Part shown: piece by piece, positions 12,131-25,057 of the stretch
Numbering within the stretch: the first letter of the stretch is position 1
Layout: the number at the start of each line of letters is the position of its first letter
NCBI GenBank assembly: GCA_024349245.1
Contig: JALDNG010000026.1
Location: forward strand, 3,234,501-3,298,500
Direction of reading: 5' to 3'
DNA from: Neodontobutis hainanensis
Lineage: Eukaryota; Chordata; Actinopteri; Gobiiformes; Odontobutidae
DNA length: 64,000 nucleotides
The notes under the pieces: generated by a model
The model's database searches: none
Seen by the model: the letters and a program-made list of their open reading frames with translations, nothing else
What the model was told of the DNA's origin: nothing
Made by a program: the position numbers and the translations under genes

Positions 12131-12942
12131 AAACCAAACAAGCACAACATCCAAATTTTCAAAGTAATACAAAAATATACAGACTAATTTTTTTATTTTA
12201 TTATTTAAGTTTATTTACACAATTAAGCTAAATTTAATCAAATCAGCAAAAACAAAGCTTTTTTGTGCCCAATGTAACCTGTGAAGTGATGTTTATTTGA
12301 ACAACAAGGTGGTCTGAAACTAAACTGGTCCTTCTGAATAAAACTGATATCAGTGGCTTTTATCGCGCCATCTTGTAATTCCTGCGCATGCTCTTCCCAG
12401 CTGCTCGGGGCTCTGCAGCTCAGTGGTTCTGAAACAATGTGAATGTTGACTTGGCATCAACCATATATTTTTATTATGTCCTGCAGCACAAGGTGTATAT
12501 TAATAAAACGTTTTTTTATTACTAGCAGTAAAGTATTTGACTAATAATCCTATTAGACTAATAACTAAGATAATAACACCTCACTAATTTAATTTAAGGG
12601 GGAAATGCACTGTTTTGATCTATATAAGAAAGTTGATTCAGACTTCATCTGCCACAGACTGATTTATGTTACAGACTTATGGCATTCAAGAAGAAAGAAG
12701 GTTTCCGTTATCTACATGATCTAAATCATCTTCTGGTCTCATTTATGTAGTCTACAAAAAAAATGCAATAACAAAATAATATATGAATACTGTGGCACAG
12801 AATAAATATTGCTGCTTGCCTAAAATAATTATTTTATTATTTTTTTTATCTAAACAAAGTATATTTATGCCAATTGCATCTTTAGCTTTCCAAATAAAGC
12901 CCATTCCCCAAGGGTAAAGTATGTGTATAATTTTGCAGGGCC

Positions 12943-12995
<53 letters not shown>
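12943..12995. repeat. (TTA)n trinucleotide microsatellite, about 17 units
   Basis: An uninterrupted TTA/ATT tract of 53 bases. A shorter tract of the same unit lies at 19786-19809. Confidence 0.95.
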
Positions 12996-12999
12996 GGTT

Positions 13000-15579
13000 C
13001 TTACGGGATCAATATTAAAGGTTGAGTACAGCCTTTCAGCTTTTACTTTGAAACAGTAAACATTTCCCCATTAAACTTCTCTGACAATATGATCTCCCTC
13101 CAGTTTCAGCTAGATGGCAGCGTCTCTTCCAAGAACCTAATCAATACTTTGTTAGACGCTTATTTGAGAATATCATTAGTTAGAATCTGCACACTGATTT
13201 TCCTGCAGCTGGAGTGTCCGGGACACAAAGGAGCTGAGGATGGGTGTGTAACACGGAGCCGTGGTACGGATGCTGGGCAATCTGTTAACTATTTTACCCT
13301 CCATCTGAAACCTAAACCTTTCTGTAAGAACGGGAGAGCTCCACACGGTCCTCCCCCTCTAGAGCCGCGCTCACACATACACACACATTTCCACTGTTGG
13401 AGAGCTAGTGAGGTGGAAGACCACCCTCTGGCATCCCACTCATTCAAATGACTGTGTTTTTATCTCTGGGGACTGCAAGAAAGGAGAAGGAAAGTGCTGC
13501 GTGAAAACGTGTTAATGAATAACTCCTGAGCTCAACGCCAACAAAAGCTCTTTTATTCTTTCTTCTTTTCTTTCGCTTTTGTGCATTATCTCGGATGGTG
13601 CGAAATGCAAAAGTAATACCTCAAATACTTGTTTCTGTGATGCATATTGACATGAATGACCAAAAACTACTTTGAATGTCTTTAACTATTTGAAAATATT
13701 GTTTAAACTTTAATAAGTAATTTAGCTTTGCAGCTGACTAGCCCAAAGAAAAGGAATTGTCTTTTTCTAGTTAAATGAGGTTGTAAATGATTTGTAAATT
13801 AATATTAAATGGTTAAATGGAGCAAACTATTTTTATATCTAATCTCATCACTCATTGACAATGTTCTTGTGTTCCTTGATTTTTGCATAAGCGGCACGTG
13901 TTTTTAACATCTGTCTTTTCGTCCTTAGTTAGCTGTCGGCCTTCTCTCCGCTTTTTCCTGCGCAACTTGTTGTGATGTATTCCTTCCTTCTCTTTCTTCC
14001 TGCCCTCCCCCTTCCTGCGTGTCGCATGGCTGTCATCTGCTTAAAGGTGCCTGCAGCCTCTGATTCTCAGAAAGTGATCAAGTTTCAAAAAAATCCAAGG
14101 AATGCAAGCTGCCCACTGCCCATTTTTCAAGGCCATGTTTATGCAAGAGTGTTATTTTTTAGGTCTTTTTAAGTCTCTACCTTTAACCTTATCCATCTCC
14201 CGAACCCTTTTTCCTATTATTACCAAGAACATCCTTTGGAAATACATATGTTAAAAGAGTCAATGAGCAAGAAAAGACTTGTGGTGTGAGGCATTCTCTA
14301 AACAATAAACCAAGTCAAATTAGAAAGTGAGCACCAAGGAATTGAAAAAAGTGAAAAAGACTGTGGGGTCTATTGAAACCTGTAGATTTCTGTAAACAAA
14401 AGCCCTCCGAACAATGCCTGTTGTTTTAAGCTGAGCTGACGTTGCCAAACTTAGAGATTGTTTGTTGCTGACCCCATCTGAATCAGAGAGAGAGCCAGCG
14501 GCAGCGCAGGGAAACAAAAGTGTGAGAATCGCACTGAGCTGAGCAGAGTGGGGGCTGCGTCCATTTCTAGTAAAGCTGCAAAATAGGTGTGCAAAAGTCT
14601 TCACACTGCTTTTATTATTAGCTTAAAGGTGACGTAAGTGTAAGTCAGTTTGGACAACTTTGTGTTAGTGTTTTCAGTTAGCATTACATTGACTGAACTA
14701 ACAAACCTATGGTCACTGTACAGTTAAATAACCCTCACCTGGACCTATTCATCAGGGACTTGTTTTGCCCCAAGGAATGTGTAGACAACAAATTAAATGG
14801 GTTGTGTCTTCTAATTGGATAAAGGTGGATGGGATGTATTCTGTTTGCTCCCTTTACTTTTACTTTTCTACACAAAATAAAAGCTGTTTGAATTATAATT
14901 TTTTTAAATTTAAACATATTCCTGCATCACATGTTGTTGTACCCGTCGTAGGTATGCAGTAGCCTCATGTGTAGACGCATGTCCTGTTATCAGACTGAAC
15001 GGAAGGTTTATCTACACAGACAGCAGTGCCACTTACGCAAGTCTGGTTTATATAAGAAAAAAATATTTTGATATTATACAAAGCAGATTAAAATACTAGA
15101 GTAACTTTACTAACCAAACTAAACTAGACTAGACAATGCCCATATAGCTAAATAAAAAGAGAGTTAAAACAGAGTTGTTAAAACAGTCAGTAATGTAGTG
15201 AATGACTTATTAAAATAGCTTTTCCATATGGATGTTAAATGGAGACTTTGGAGTGGCTTAGTGTGACATGTGCTTGTGAAAGTGGTGCATATTTGTAGTG
15301 TCCAAAACCTCAGGTCTTTAAACATGACGAAGAGCCAGAGAGTGAGCAGGGGAGGGCCGCTGGCGTGACGCCCACTGGCACCATGCCCACATCTCCGGCT
15401 GCTGTGGAGCTCCGTGTCATGGCCAGGACTCCCTGCCAGAAGGGCTTTCCCCAGAACCACCTCTGCACACACACATGCCTCACATACTACCTCTGTGTTT
15501 AGTGTCAACATTTTGATAAAGCCCTGCCAGGCAAACAGTTTACCCTGTGCTAATGGTCGAACTTAGCAATAAAAATGAA
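13000..15579. other. Intergenic DNA, no recognised gene
   Basis: Mixed AT-rich sequence. Small open frames (for example + 13089-13451) have no recognisable product. A motif GTGCAAAAGTCTTCACACTG at about 14588-14607 recalls the transposon terminus at 11861 but is too short to call. Confidence 0.5.
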
Positions 15580-15784
15580 GTGTTGCAGTAGCTCAGTGGG
15601 TAGAGCGGCCGTCCTTCGACCAACGGATGGGCGGATCGATCATCATCCCAAAACAATATAACATCCTGCTCTCCCCCACATACTGTCGTTGTGTTTTTGG
15701 GCAAGACACTTAACCCACCTTGCCTCAAAGTGCTTTGAGTGCCTACTAGGTGGAAAAGCACTATATAAATACAAAAAAAAAAAA
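15580..15784 (+). mobile_element. tRNA-derived SINE with a different 3' tail
   Basis: The head (GCAGTAGCTCAGTGGGTAGA, box A) and body (TACTGTCGTTGTG, GGGCAAGACACTTAACCCAC) match the SINEs at 4005 and 54428, but box B is disrupted by extra sequence (about 15620-15665). The tail is unlike theirs: AGTGCTTTGAGTGCCTACTA followed by AAAAGCACTATATAAATAC and an A-rich end of about 12 bases. Tail exchange between SINE families sharing a tRNA head is known in fish; this copy looks like such a modular variant. Confidence 0.75.
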
Positions 15785-16410
15785 CTGCTCTTAATGCATA
15801 CATCATACATTAGCCTCATTTCAACATGATACAGATACAACATATGCTCTTTTAAGTATAACTTTTTTTTTTTTAACTTTGAACTAACAATGATACTTGC
15901 TTTATAAATGAGTTTGGGTAGTGCTAGTATTTTTACAATGAAATGTGTTATAGAGCTTGTTTAGAGGGATATTTCTGTCACTAACATGTTATGGCTTTGG
16001 GGTCAAAATGGAGGCTGGAAAAAAGGTTTAGAACAATATGTTGAGGTGTATGGTTTCTTACATGAATGAAATTCATACAATTCTTACATGCACTATTTTT
16101 ATTGATTGATATTGATAGTTTTTTCCTTTATTTTAATGCTGATTGCAACCCATGCTAAAGCTGTTACAACCTTTCTGGTATCAAAGCAGTTTAGAATATC
16201 TTTTTGTTTGATTGTTAGTAACTGAGATTTGCATATACAGCTCTTCTTTTCTTTTGTATAAAGTGATCCCTGTTTTGAAGCAAGTTCATTTTCTAATTAG
16301 TCTCCATCAAACCATGAGCCATGTGTGTTCCCCAGATGCGTGTCTGTTAAGATGTGCCAGCACAGGCCCAGCCTCTATGTTTGCATGGCTCTAGAGAAAT
16401 TCTAATTATT
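15785..16410. other. Intergenic DNA, nothing recognised
   Basis: AT-rich sequence with no open frame, repeat or RNA signal I can support. Confidence 0.4.
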
Positions 16411-16451
16411 GTTTTAATCTAAGTAACACCAGGTGTTACTTAGATTAAAAC
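16411..16451. repeat. Perfect 41-bp palindrome (20-bp arms, 1-base centre)
   Basis: Bases 16411-16430 are the exact reverse complement of 16432-16451, with a single A between them at 16431. Two direct copies of CCAAGTCTGA follow at 16451-16470. The mixed composition makes simple AT slippage unlikely. Confidence 0.9.
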
Positions 16452-16470
16452 CAAGTCTGACCAAGTCTGA

Positions 16471-18250
16471 CTGAATTTGCGGTAGTAGCTGAGCCAGTAG
16501 AAAAGCAAAAAATGTGTGTATGCGGCGAAGTCGGACTTGACCTGGACTAAGTGCTATATGCATGCTCCACAGTTGCCTGCACTGACAACATTGTTGAAGT
16601 TGCCAAAATCTAAAACTAAACCGTTTTGAATGAACAAAAACACTTCATTGCTGGGTGGGATGCTTTGAATATTATTGTATAGCAGAGGAGCAGGAGCAGG
16701 GCGTAGCAGTCCGATTTCCTCCTCACCTTATTTGAGGTAGCGTTAGCTTGAGCTGTGGATGTTAATGTACAGAGAGAGTTAGAGAAGATGTTCCAGAATT
16801 TTCATGGTGATTGGCAATTAGCATCTGTGTTAACATAATATCACACTTTTGTTGTGGGGGTGTTTATGTCTGTTGGGGATGTCCCTCAACATTCTCTGGC
16901 CTCAAACTACACAGCTTATTTTCTTAGGTGCCTCCCATGCGCGTGCCATCTGTGATGACCGCAGCAGTGATCATCATTAAGAGCAGACAGAAGAAAAGAG
17001 AAGAAATGAATGAGGCTCTTGATGAAACCAGGCTGTTTTGTTGTTATTTGAATTGGCTGTTAGGATAGCAGGGAAAGAGCATAAGACAAGAAACCAGTGG
17101 AATAGAGGCTGTCTGGATGGTAGACAGAAGAAGAATCCTGCACAAATTGACTGTAATGTCACCCATATGAAATCACACAGGCCTTTTTTGAGCTGTTTAG
17201 ATTTAGAGAGTTTAGAGAAAGTTTAGTTATAAAGTCTGCTTTATAACTAGGATGTGATTTTAAAAAGGTGGGCAAGTAAGTTAATCTTGGTACCTCCATT
17301 TTGGTCAACCTCCAATATAGTCAGGTCTATAGTATATCTCCGAAACTAGAGGGAAAAGTCAAAACAATAATCTTAATTAAAGACATCTTAATTTGTGAAA
17401 TTTTTACACAGTTGTATGTAAAGCCACCCAGCTATTACTACGAACACAAGGATGATCTGGTCAAAGTGCCATATATTTGAGATTTTTTAAATGTATTTAT
17501 ATAAAATAATTGTGTTTTGTAAGCCTTTGTATGAAGTAATATCATTGACTATGTGTTCATGTGAATGTGTGTGTGGCCTTTGGTTTGAACAGACCCAGTG
17601 TCAAAGAGGTGACCTGGACTCAGTGTCACCCCTGTAACCTGGCTGACCCTTGCGTCCCATTCATCACTTCTGCTCATACATAACTTCCTACATCTTCATA
17701 AATCTGTATCTGATCCAATTATTGCTGCACAATATACTTTTTTTCTCTGCCTGCTTTTGTGTTTTCTAGTATAAACATGTATTTGTAGCTCAGTTTCACA
17801 AGATTACAAAGTTAGCGACTGCCTTTGGCTACACTATCAGTGTGCTCCTCTGTTGTGAGGATGATTGATGTTGATGAGTGTGGCAGTAAATACTCAGAAG
17901 TACTCAGTTGTTTTGGAGATAACAGATATAGTTGTCTGCCTACCTTTTATTTAAGCTATGTTTTTTAGCTAATCGTTTAGTTAATCATCATCCTAAAATG
18001 ACATCTGCAACTGCAAAAATGGCCACAAGATGTGCTCAACTTTGTCTCAAAACTCCACAATGTTTCTTCAAAGCAATTATATGCCATCTTGAGTGACCAG
18101 GTCTATGATGTTATGCCACTGGATGGAGCTTTAACATTCTTTGGGCTTGTCATTTATACAACAACACTGGTCAGGAAAATTCAACAATCATATCTTTGCT
18201 GATTTTGCGTTCACACAATTATGTTACGTCGCAATGCACAAAAAAAAAAA
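16471..18250. other. Intergenic DNA, no recognised gene
   Basis: No gene, RNA or known repeat could be recognised. Small open frames at about 16977-17226 on both strands lack any recognisable product. Confidence 0.4.
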
Positions 18251-18821
18251 CATCTGGACTCAGTTTTTAAGGTGAAGACGTTTCGTCTGTAATTCCAACA
18301 GACTTTGCCAATTCTGAGATCAACTGTTAAGAGAGCTGAGCTTACATCTCTAGAAGGAGGAGTTTGATATGAAACCAAACTTGATGAACCAGACAGTTCT
18401 GTTCTCACAGTTGTTGGCCATGAAAGAGAAGTGTGACTCCTGATCTGGGAGTCGTTAAGGCTCAGGAGAGTCGTTAGGGACACTCAAAGGAATGTCCTTT
18501 CTCTTTGAGGTGAAGGTGAACTGTAGATTCAGGTCCTCCAGGATTGGCTCTTCGGTGCTGATACATCCTCTTGTGAAGCTGTTGTTTAAACAACACCTGA
18601 ATGAAGCAGTGTCACTAACAACTCTCCTGAGCCTTAACGACTCTCACATTTGGAGTCACACCTCCCTTTCATGGCCAACGACGGTGAGAACAGAACAGCC
18701 TGGTCCATCAGGAAATATCTAGAGATATAAGCTCAGCTCTCTTACCAGTCGATCTCAGAATTGATAAAGTCTCTTGGAATTAGAGACAAAACGTATTCAA
18801 CTTGAAAACTGAGTCCAGATG
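18251..18821. repeat. Fold-back repeat with long imperfect inverted arms
   Basis: The left arm (18251-18484) and right arm (18608-18821) are inverted copies of each other, differing at scattered positions and small gaps (I judge roughly 85% identity). They are separated by about 123 bases. Each outer end carries ACTGAGTCCAGATG in the outward sense, and internal blocks such as GAGAGCTGAGCTTA recur. Related sequence is present at 54074-54307 and a terminal fragment at 39661-39734, so this is a dispersed family. No transposase or reverse transcriptase is visible, and the class is unknown. Confidence 0.75.
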
Positions 18822-19785
18822 CTTTTACTTAAACCTTTTTTCAATATAGTACATATGTCCGACCAGTAGGGGATGGTTTTCTTTTTGCTGCTTCTGCTTC
18901 CCCTCTTTTGTAGAGATGTTGCTTGCACAGGTGTGTTGCATCTATGATGTCATTGTTTCCAGAGAGCATTGCGGGTTCACAGTTTACACGGCAGCCACTA
19001 CAAAACAAAAACACCTCCTCGGCCCGATTCAGAAGTTAGCATTTTTGTCGATTGAGAACACCTGCCTTGTGTAAACAAGAGGCCCATCCGCAACAGACAT
19101 ATTGTGGTTCCAGCAAAACCTGTTGTTGTGTAAAGGGCTTCTTAGATTACGTACACTGTACCTACTCGCATAATACTGCCATCTAGTGGTGAATACATTT
19201 TAAGACTAAAAAATATTATTGTACTACTATAGTAGCACCTGCCTTGTTTCCACTGGTGTGGTACAGTACACTTGGGTACTTGAGTATTGATTATCTATCA
19301 TTTGTTCAAAAAACTGCAATAATTCCCATTTTTCTAAAGCGGACAACACACCAGGGGGCCTAAGCGTCCCAAAGTTGTTCTGTACGGTACGCTTTTTGAG
19401 GTAAATTTTGGGGTAAGGGAAATTTACTGATACTGACCGACCAGTTCCTATCAGCTGCTCAGCTGATTCACTCTATGCTCAGAATTACATTCAAACAACT
19501 CTATGTAGTCAGGTGGTGGCTGATTTTATTTTTTCTTACTTCCAAGAGCTCATAGCTCCTAAGTCCTTTAGTCCCCCTAGATTTTAATCAATGTCAAGTA
19601 CATTTTGTGTACACAATAGACTCAACACTATTGTTAAGTCACTCGATCGACCTGCAGTTGATCCATGTGCTTTGAGGACCTGCGATTGAACAAAGCAGGA
19701 CTAAAGTTAATGATACATGCAAAGAAAAATACATTCAATTTATTTAATCAAGATTTGACCCAAAACAAACTAATCCATTATGACA
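18822..19785. other. Intergenic DNA, possible hAT-like MITE remnant
   Basis: About 19240-19400 contains TTTCCACTGGTGTGGTACAG and later CTGTACGGTACGC, which recall the termini of fish hAT-type miniature elements. Target duplications and exact termini are not visible, so I only flag it. The rest of the interval has no recognised content. Confidence 0.25.
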
Positions 19786-19809
19786 TATTATTATTATTAT
19801 TATTATTAT

Positions 19810-21661
19810 GTAGAAATGTCAAATACCAATGTAATTTCTCTGCTATTGAGTTGTTGTGATTAGTAAGTATGTAGCTTTCACTTTGTCAGAGCAGGGTTAA
19901 GTGAGAAGAAGGAGGCAGGGCAGAAAAGAAGGTGTCCCTGGGTGACAGTTAGCTCAGCCCTGCCCTCTTCCCTCGTCAGACCACAGCCAGGGCTATCTTT
20001 AGCCTGGACACCGGGGCAGCGGTGCAGCTTTTACGGCCACATCCCGGCCCGATGTGGCCATCGCTAACTGTCGGGACAGCTGAGGGTTTGCCATGGCATA
20101 AATGAGCTCTGGGGGTTGGACGCTTCCTTTCACCCTCCACCGCTCTGCCCCCCCAGTCCTCATCCTGGGTCACAAAACACAGACTGGTAGAGGAAGTGAA
20201 ACCCGGGGAGGAGGAGGGAGCAGAGATGGAGGGAGCAGAGGAAGGATGGATCGAGAGGGAGGGAGGTGAAGTGTATGTCAGCTTGGTGCTGGGTTGTTGT
20301 TGTGAGAGCTGGCATAGCCCTCAAATGTCTAACGCAAAGTTAATACAGTTACATATCAACCAATTATATTTCTTTTAGGGCAGTGTATTTTGCTTAATGC
20401 TATATATCCAGTAAAGGCATAGTTTTTATCAAATTGGACACGGTACCTGTTATTTGGGAAAAAAAGACAGGATGTATGTCTCTGATTAAAAAATATCTGT
20501 AAATTGTGGAAATTTCAATATACCCTTAATTTGAACTAAATCAAATATATACAGAATGTCCTTGACTGCCAGTATTTGTATGCTGTTAAGACATAGAAAA
20601 ATTAATAAAAACTGCTATTTTTTCTCAGTTTGTTTATTACTGCAGTGAAGTAATTGCTAATTTCTGATTTACACAAAGTGGCCAGTCCTCACATTCCTCC
20701 AAACTTATACCTAACGTGGACTTGTGTAACCTTTCTGTCACATTAACCGCTCGGCAGTTTTGAAGCTGGTGAATAATGTGATGGCGGCATCATTCATCCT
20801 CGCTGCCAGTCCTGGTCAATGTGGTTAGTAAAGCATGACCCCCCCCGACCCCCTTCCTACTCTGGAGTCACTTGACTGGTGCAAAGACCCCTGACTCCAG
20901 CGCTGCAAATGACTCCAGTTTTCCCTCCCTTTTACTGTCATCCTTTTATCCCTCATTTCTCTCGCATTCACCTCGCCACTGTCCTGGACTAAACCCTTTT
21001 CACTGGCTTTGCACTGTTACTGCTCCCTACTTATCTGTCTTTTACTGTACAATAAAAAAATCCCCCATAAATATTGTTATTAATGTTTAATGCTATTTTA
21101 AAGTTATTTTTAACAGGTCTATCTGAAAAATACAGCAAGAAACATTTATGTAACATTATTTAAAATTATTTTTCTTTTTTTTACTTTAAAGTAACACCAA
21201 AAGTTTGCAGACTTTTAGCTACTCAAATTGCATTAATGTGACATTGTCCTTCTTCTTTTTATGTCAAGAAACCTTAAAACATACTATGGGAGTAATAATG
21301 ATTTATGTAGAGTGACTTTAAGAACACTAGAAGAAGCAAACTCCACAGGGCCCAGGACAAAAGCAATATATATTCTGCTAGGAGATGGATATTTTGTCCT
21401 CTAAAGTTGTTTTTGTGAAATTACCTATGATTTTTCTGTGTTTTCTCTCAGATGTTTATGTAACATGTCCACCCCCCGCCACAGACTCACCCCTCACCCC
21501 ACAAGTACGGCTGTTGTCACCTAAGCTCCGGACAGTGAACTCACTTTCTAAATTTAGAGTGTTCATATAGTTTGCTCAGGTAGCCGCTTGAGCTGTGTGG
21601 TCCGTGTGTGTGGATCAGGAGCCTCTACCCTCTTTTTGCCAGGTTCGACTTGGTTTTGTGC
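19810..21661. other. Intergenic DNA with a GC-rich patch at about 19900-20290
   Basis: The patch at 19900-20290 is richer in G and C, with a GGAGG-rich purine stretch at 20200-20275. It could be regulatory or an untranslated exon, but no splice sites stand out. The remainder is AT-rich without recognisable features. Confidence 0.3.
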
Positions 21662-21726
21662 GGACTCTGCGTTTAGACTCTGTGTTTGGACTCTGTGTTT
21701 GGACTCTGCATTTGGACTCTGCATTT
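21662..21726. repeat. 13-bp minisatellite, five tandem units
   Basis: Five consecutive copies of GGACTCTG(C/T)(A/G)TTT, differing only at the first base of one copy and at two positions that alternate between units. The array is followed by poly-T (about 21759-21770). Confidence 0.9.
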
Positions 21727-21871
21727 CGACCGGCTCGCAACAAAACCCCTAAAACCTTTTTTTTTTTTTTGCATTTTGCTTTGAAAAGTTGCGGCGGGTA
21801 GGGAAGGGGTTAATAGCAGTCACTCAGCATGCAGGAGCCGTGGCGGGCGGGCAGGCAGGCAGTGCAGAGGC

Positions 21872-21884
21872 TGACCTCTGACCC
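21872..21884 (-). promoter_or_regulatory. DR1 nuclear-receptor-type site
   Basis: TGACCTCTGACCC, which on the minus strand reads GGGTCAgAGGTCA: two good hexamer half-sites spaced by one base. DR1 sites bind HNF4, RXR/PPAR or COUP-TF. It lies in a locally GC-rich stretch (21830-21900). Binding is not shown by sequence alone. Confidence 0.35.
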
Positions 21885-21889
21885 TTCAG

Positions 21890-23533
21890 GAAAGGAATGT
21901 GGAAGCTCTTTCATCCAGGACAGAAACCAAAGACACCCGGGCAGTTGGAAAGTGGCAGTTCAATTCTCCGTTTTTGATTAGGCGAAGTAAGCGGCGGTTC
22001 CATGTGAATGTGCATGGAGTGTTTGTCGTAGGGGCATCTGCCATTTTGGTGTGAAGTTCCATCTTGTAGTGTTTGTTACTCTGTAACTCCGTAAGAAGAG
22101 CAGTGTGATTAGTGGTTAAATATGGATAAGTGCTGTTTGTGCTGCAGGAAAACCTGTTTTTCACACACTTTGACTCAGATTTGATCTCTAATCTTGTTGT
22201 CCAAATTCTTGTGTGACAATAACTTACCTAAATTCTTTAATATTCGTCAGGTTTATCTTATTTGTTAGGACTTCTTTCTTGATATTTTACATCTTAAGCA
22301 ACTGCCATTTTATACATTAAACTCCCCTTTGAAGTTACATTCTGTAATGTGTTTAGTGGGTGTTGTGCATTGTCTGTGGATGAGCAGTAAACAACAGAGG
22401 TCTATGATATAATTGAATAAGCTTCTCCTTTGGTGGTGTTTTTGCAGCAACTGTATGTTTGAAGATAAATGTGCATCCTTGGTTTACACAGCTGATAAAT
22501 AATTATAAAAACTGGAAATAAATATTAATGCTCAGTTGAATAAGTCACTGGGAAATGTTACTAAATATGCACAGCATTGAGAAAATTTTAAACTTAAATT
22601 ACTAATTAACAAGAGCTACTTTTTTATACTTTTTTTTTTTTTTAAACTTTTGTTATAAATTTAAATATAAGTCTAAAAATAGATAAATGAAATGTTCAGT
22701 GATGAATCCAGCACTGATATAATAGTAGATTGGTCTTAGCTAAACGTTTTTCTTGCAATCTAATGCATTCTTTGGAAGCTGGTGTAACTGTAGACAAAGG
22801 CAGGCGCGTGTTAGAAATCCTGTGATACTGAGAAGTGATTGTAACCCACTGACATGACTGATCCAAATGAATCACAAGTTTGCAGGGGTTTAATAATTAC
22901 AACTATGCCTAAGAGTAATGCTTTGTTGTTGGCCATGTTGGCATAAATTTGTGTGTGAGTGGTATTCTTCATCAGAAGGACACTGCTGGCTAATTACACA
23001 GAAGATTTGGGCCACAATTAAAGCTAGTGTGATTCATTTCTGTGACTGTATTAAAGAAATGTTATTTTCTACCATTTTTAGCTTTAAAAAATAAAAAAAT
23101 AAATAAAGTCTAAGGAACATTAGGCATTTAGAAATTACTACATTAAGACCAGGTACAGCTTTGGGAGAAAAAGTGTTGATATTAATTAGTTTTTATTAAT
23201 TTGTTAAAACTAACAATTTTGAGAAAGGCTACTCTTTGGCCTACCCCTATTTTAAGCTAATAACCAATAAAATATAATTAGTAGTTATTGTAATTTTATT
23301 AGAATTCTTCTACACATAATTGTAGATACTATGTTATAATAGCATTGTCTAATTAATTCTGAGGTGTCGAGTGTTGCCGCTCTGCTTGTGTGAACTCTCT
23401 GCCTGTCGTGATGAGTCCTTTATGTCCCAGCCCCATTCGCTTTATCTCCATACCTTGACGGCATGGACCCACCTCATTGTACTGCATGTGGCGGCCTGTG
23501 CGTGCCTTTGTGAGTGCCTTTGAGTGTGCCTGC

Positions 23534-23564
<31 letters not shown>

Positions 23565-25050
23565 GGGGGGTGGGGGGTACATGATGTTGCATTCGGCGTG
23601 ACCAGAACTCTGTGTGTTGTATGTGCTGTTGTGTGCGCAGGAGAGGGGCAGGGCGACACGGCATGGTTCAGGCCAGGAATGTGCGATGTGGGTAGGCTGT
23701 ACAATAGAGCCGGGCTCCCTGAGGGTGGTCAATGGGACGGGTGTCACCCCCCTGCACCCTCCCCGCTGGGTGATGATCACCAAACAACGCTTCAGCTGTC
23801 AGGTCCTCTTAAACAGCACTGTAAACACATACATCATAGCAACAAACAGGTCAAAGCACATGTGTGTGCTGGCTTTAGGATTGACTGAGAGAAAGACATG
23901 ACCACCATTTTACCACCATTACTGAGCTAAGTTGAGTTGAGTCAGACACAATGTCACTGGTAAATGATAATCACCTCAAGGGCCAGATATATTGATAATT
24001 TACTTTATTCTAATCAGACAATTAAATGAATCTGATTGTCTGGTATTACATTTTACACTTACTGTTAAAAGGGCTTATAACTGGTTTCCAATTAGATTAA
24101 AAATGTTTGTTATTAATTGTGTTTAATTAACTATTATTTTAGGTCTGCTCAATATTAGGAAAACATGCAATATCTGTGTTGAATATTTGATAAAGATGTG
24201 CCCTATTAATTGAGTTGAATAGAATTTCATGTAGAAATCAAGAAATCAAGCAAGAAAGCTCTGGACTAACTTCTGCTGGTCACGTCTGTGCACCACAGTT
24301 TGGACTTTAATTTTGACATGCAAAGTGAAGGCCATTATTAACACATTTACTTTGATGTGATTTGGATGTTGAGATAATGATACATGGAGCAGCTTTATCG
24401 CTTATGACACATTAGAAACATGACCTGTTTGCTTGCTAAATAGTGAGCCCACCCTTAAACTCAGTGACCCCTCAGGAGAAGAGGTTGAACGGATGAACAG
24501 CTATAAATGGAGGCTCACTATTTGGAAAACAACTAGTTCCAACAGTCATCAAACCTTTCTGATGCATTATAAAGGAATTATAGTCTTTTTATTAATAAAC
24601 AAACCAAATTCACAAACCTAGTTAACAGTAGCCTTAGCACAAAGTCTTTTCACAAGTTGTTTGTGTGCATTAGGCTCTTTAAAGTTTCTAAGCATTTAAT
24701 GATTTTATAGATACTGAAGATAAAACAATATTAACTCGAGTCTAACAGATACAGGCTATAATGTGAATACCCATGGAAAAATGATAGACACTTGTATAAA
24801 GCACATAAGGATGTGAACTAATTAAACTGTATGTTGATAAATATTTTCTAAAACCATCTGCAAATTAATTTCCTTCAGCCACATACTTCCATAGTGACCA
24901 TGTTTCTGTGCCTCATTTGCATACTTTATGTTCTTTTGCACTTTTTCAAAGATGAATTTCTCATGTGTTCTGTTAACTGCTCCTTCACATGCTAGGAGCT
25001 TGAAACGTTCAGTTCTGTGTGGCCCAACCTTGGACTTACCAGCGTGTTAG
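21890..25050. other. Intergenic DNA, no recognised gene
   Basis: AT-rich apart from a G/T-rich section at 23510-23780 that includes a (TG)n microsatellite at about 23535-23559 followed by a G-rich run. Overlapping open frames on both strands at 23353-23901 arise from this low-complexity composition and are not called. Confidence 0.5.
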
Positions 25051-25057
25051 CTAGCAG

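Noticed and set aside
13972..14172. Plus-strand open frame with hydrophobic Leu/Pro-rich start
   Set aside because: Short, pyrimidine-rich composition explains the apparent signal-like segment; no homologous protein recognised.
23353..23901. Several overlapping open frames on both strands
   Set aside because: They result from the (TG)n/G-rich low-complexity tract and carry no known domain.
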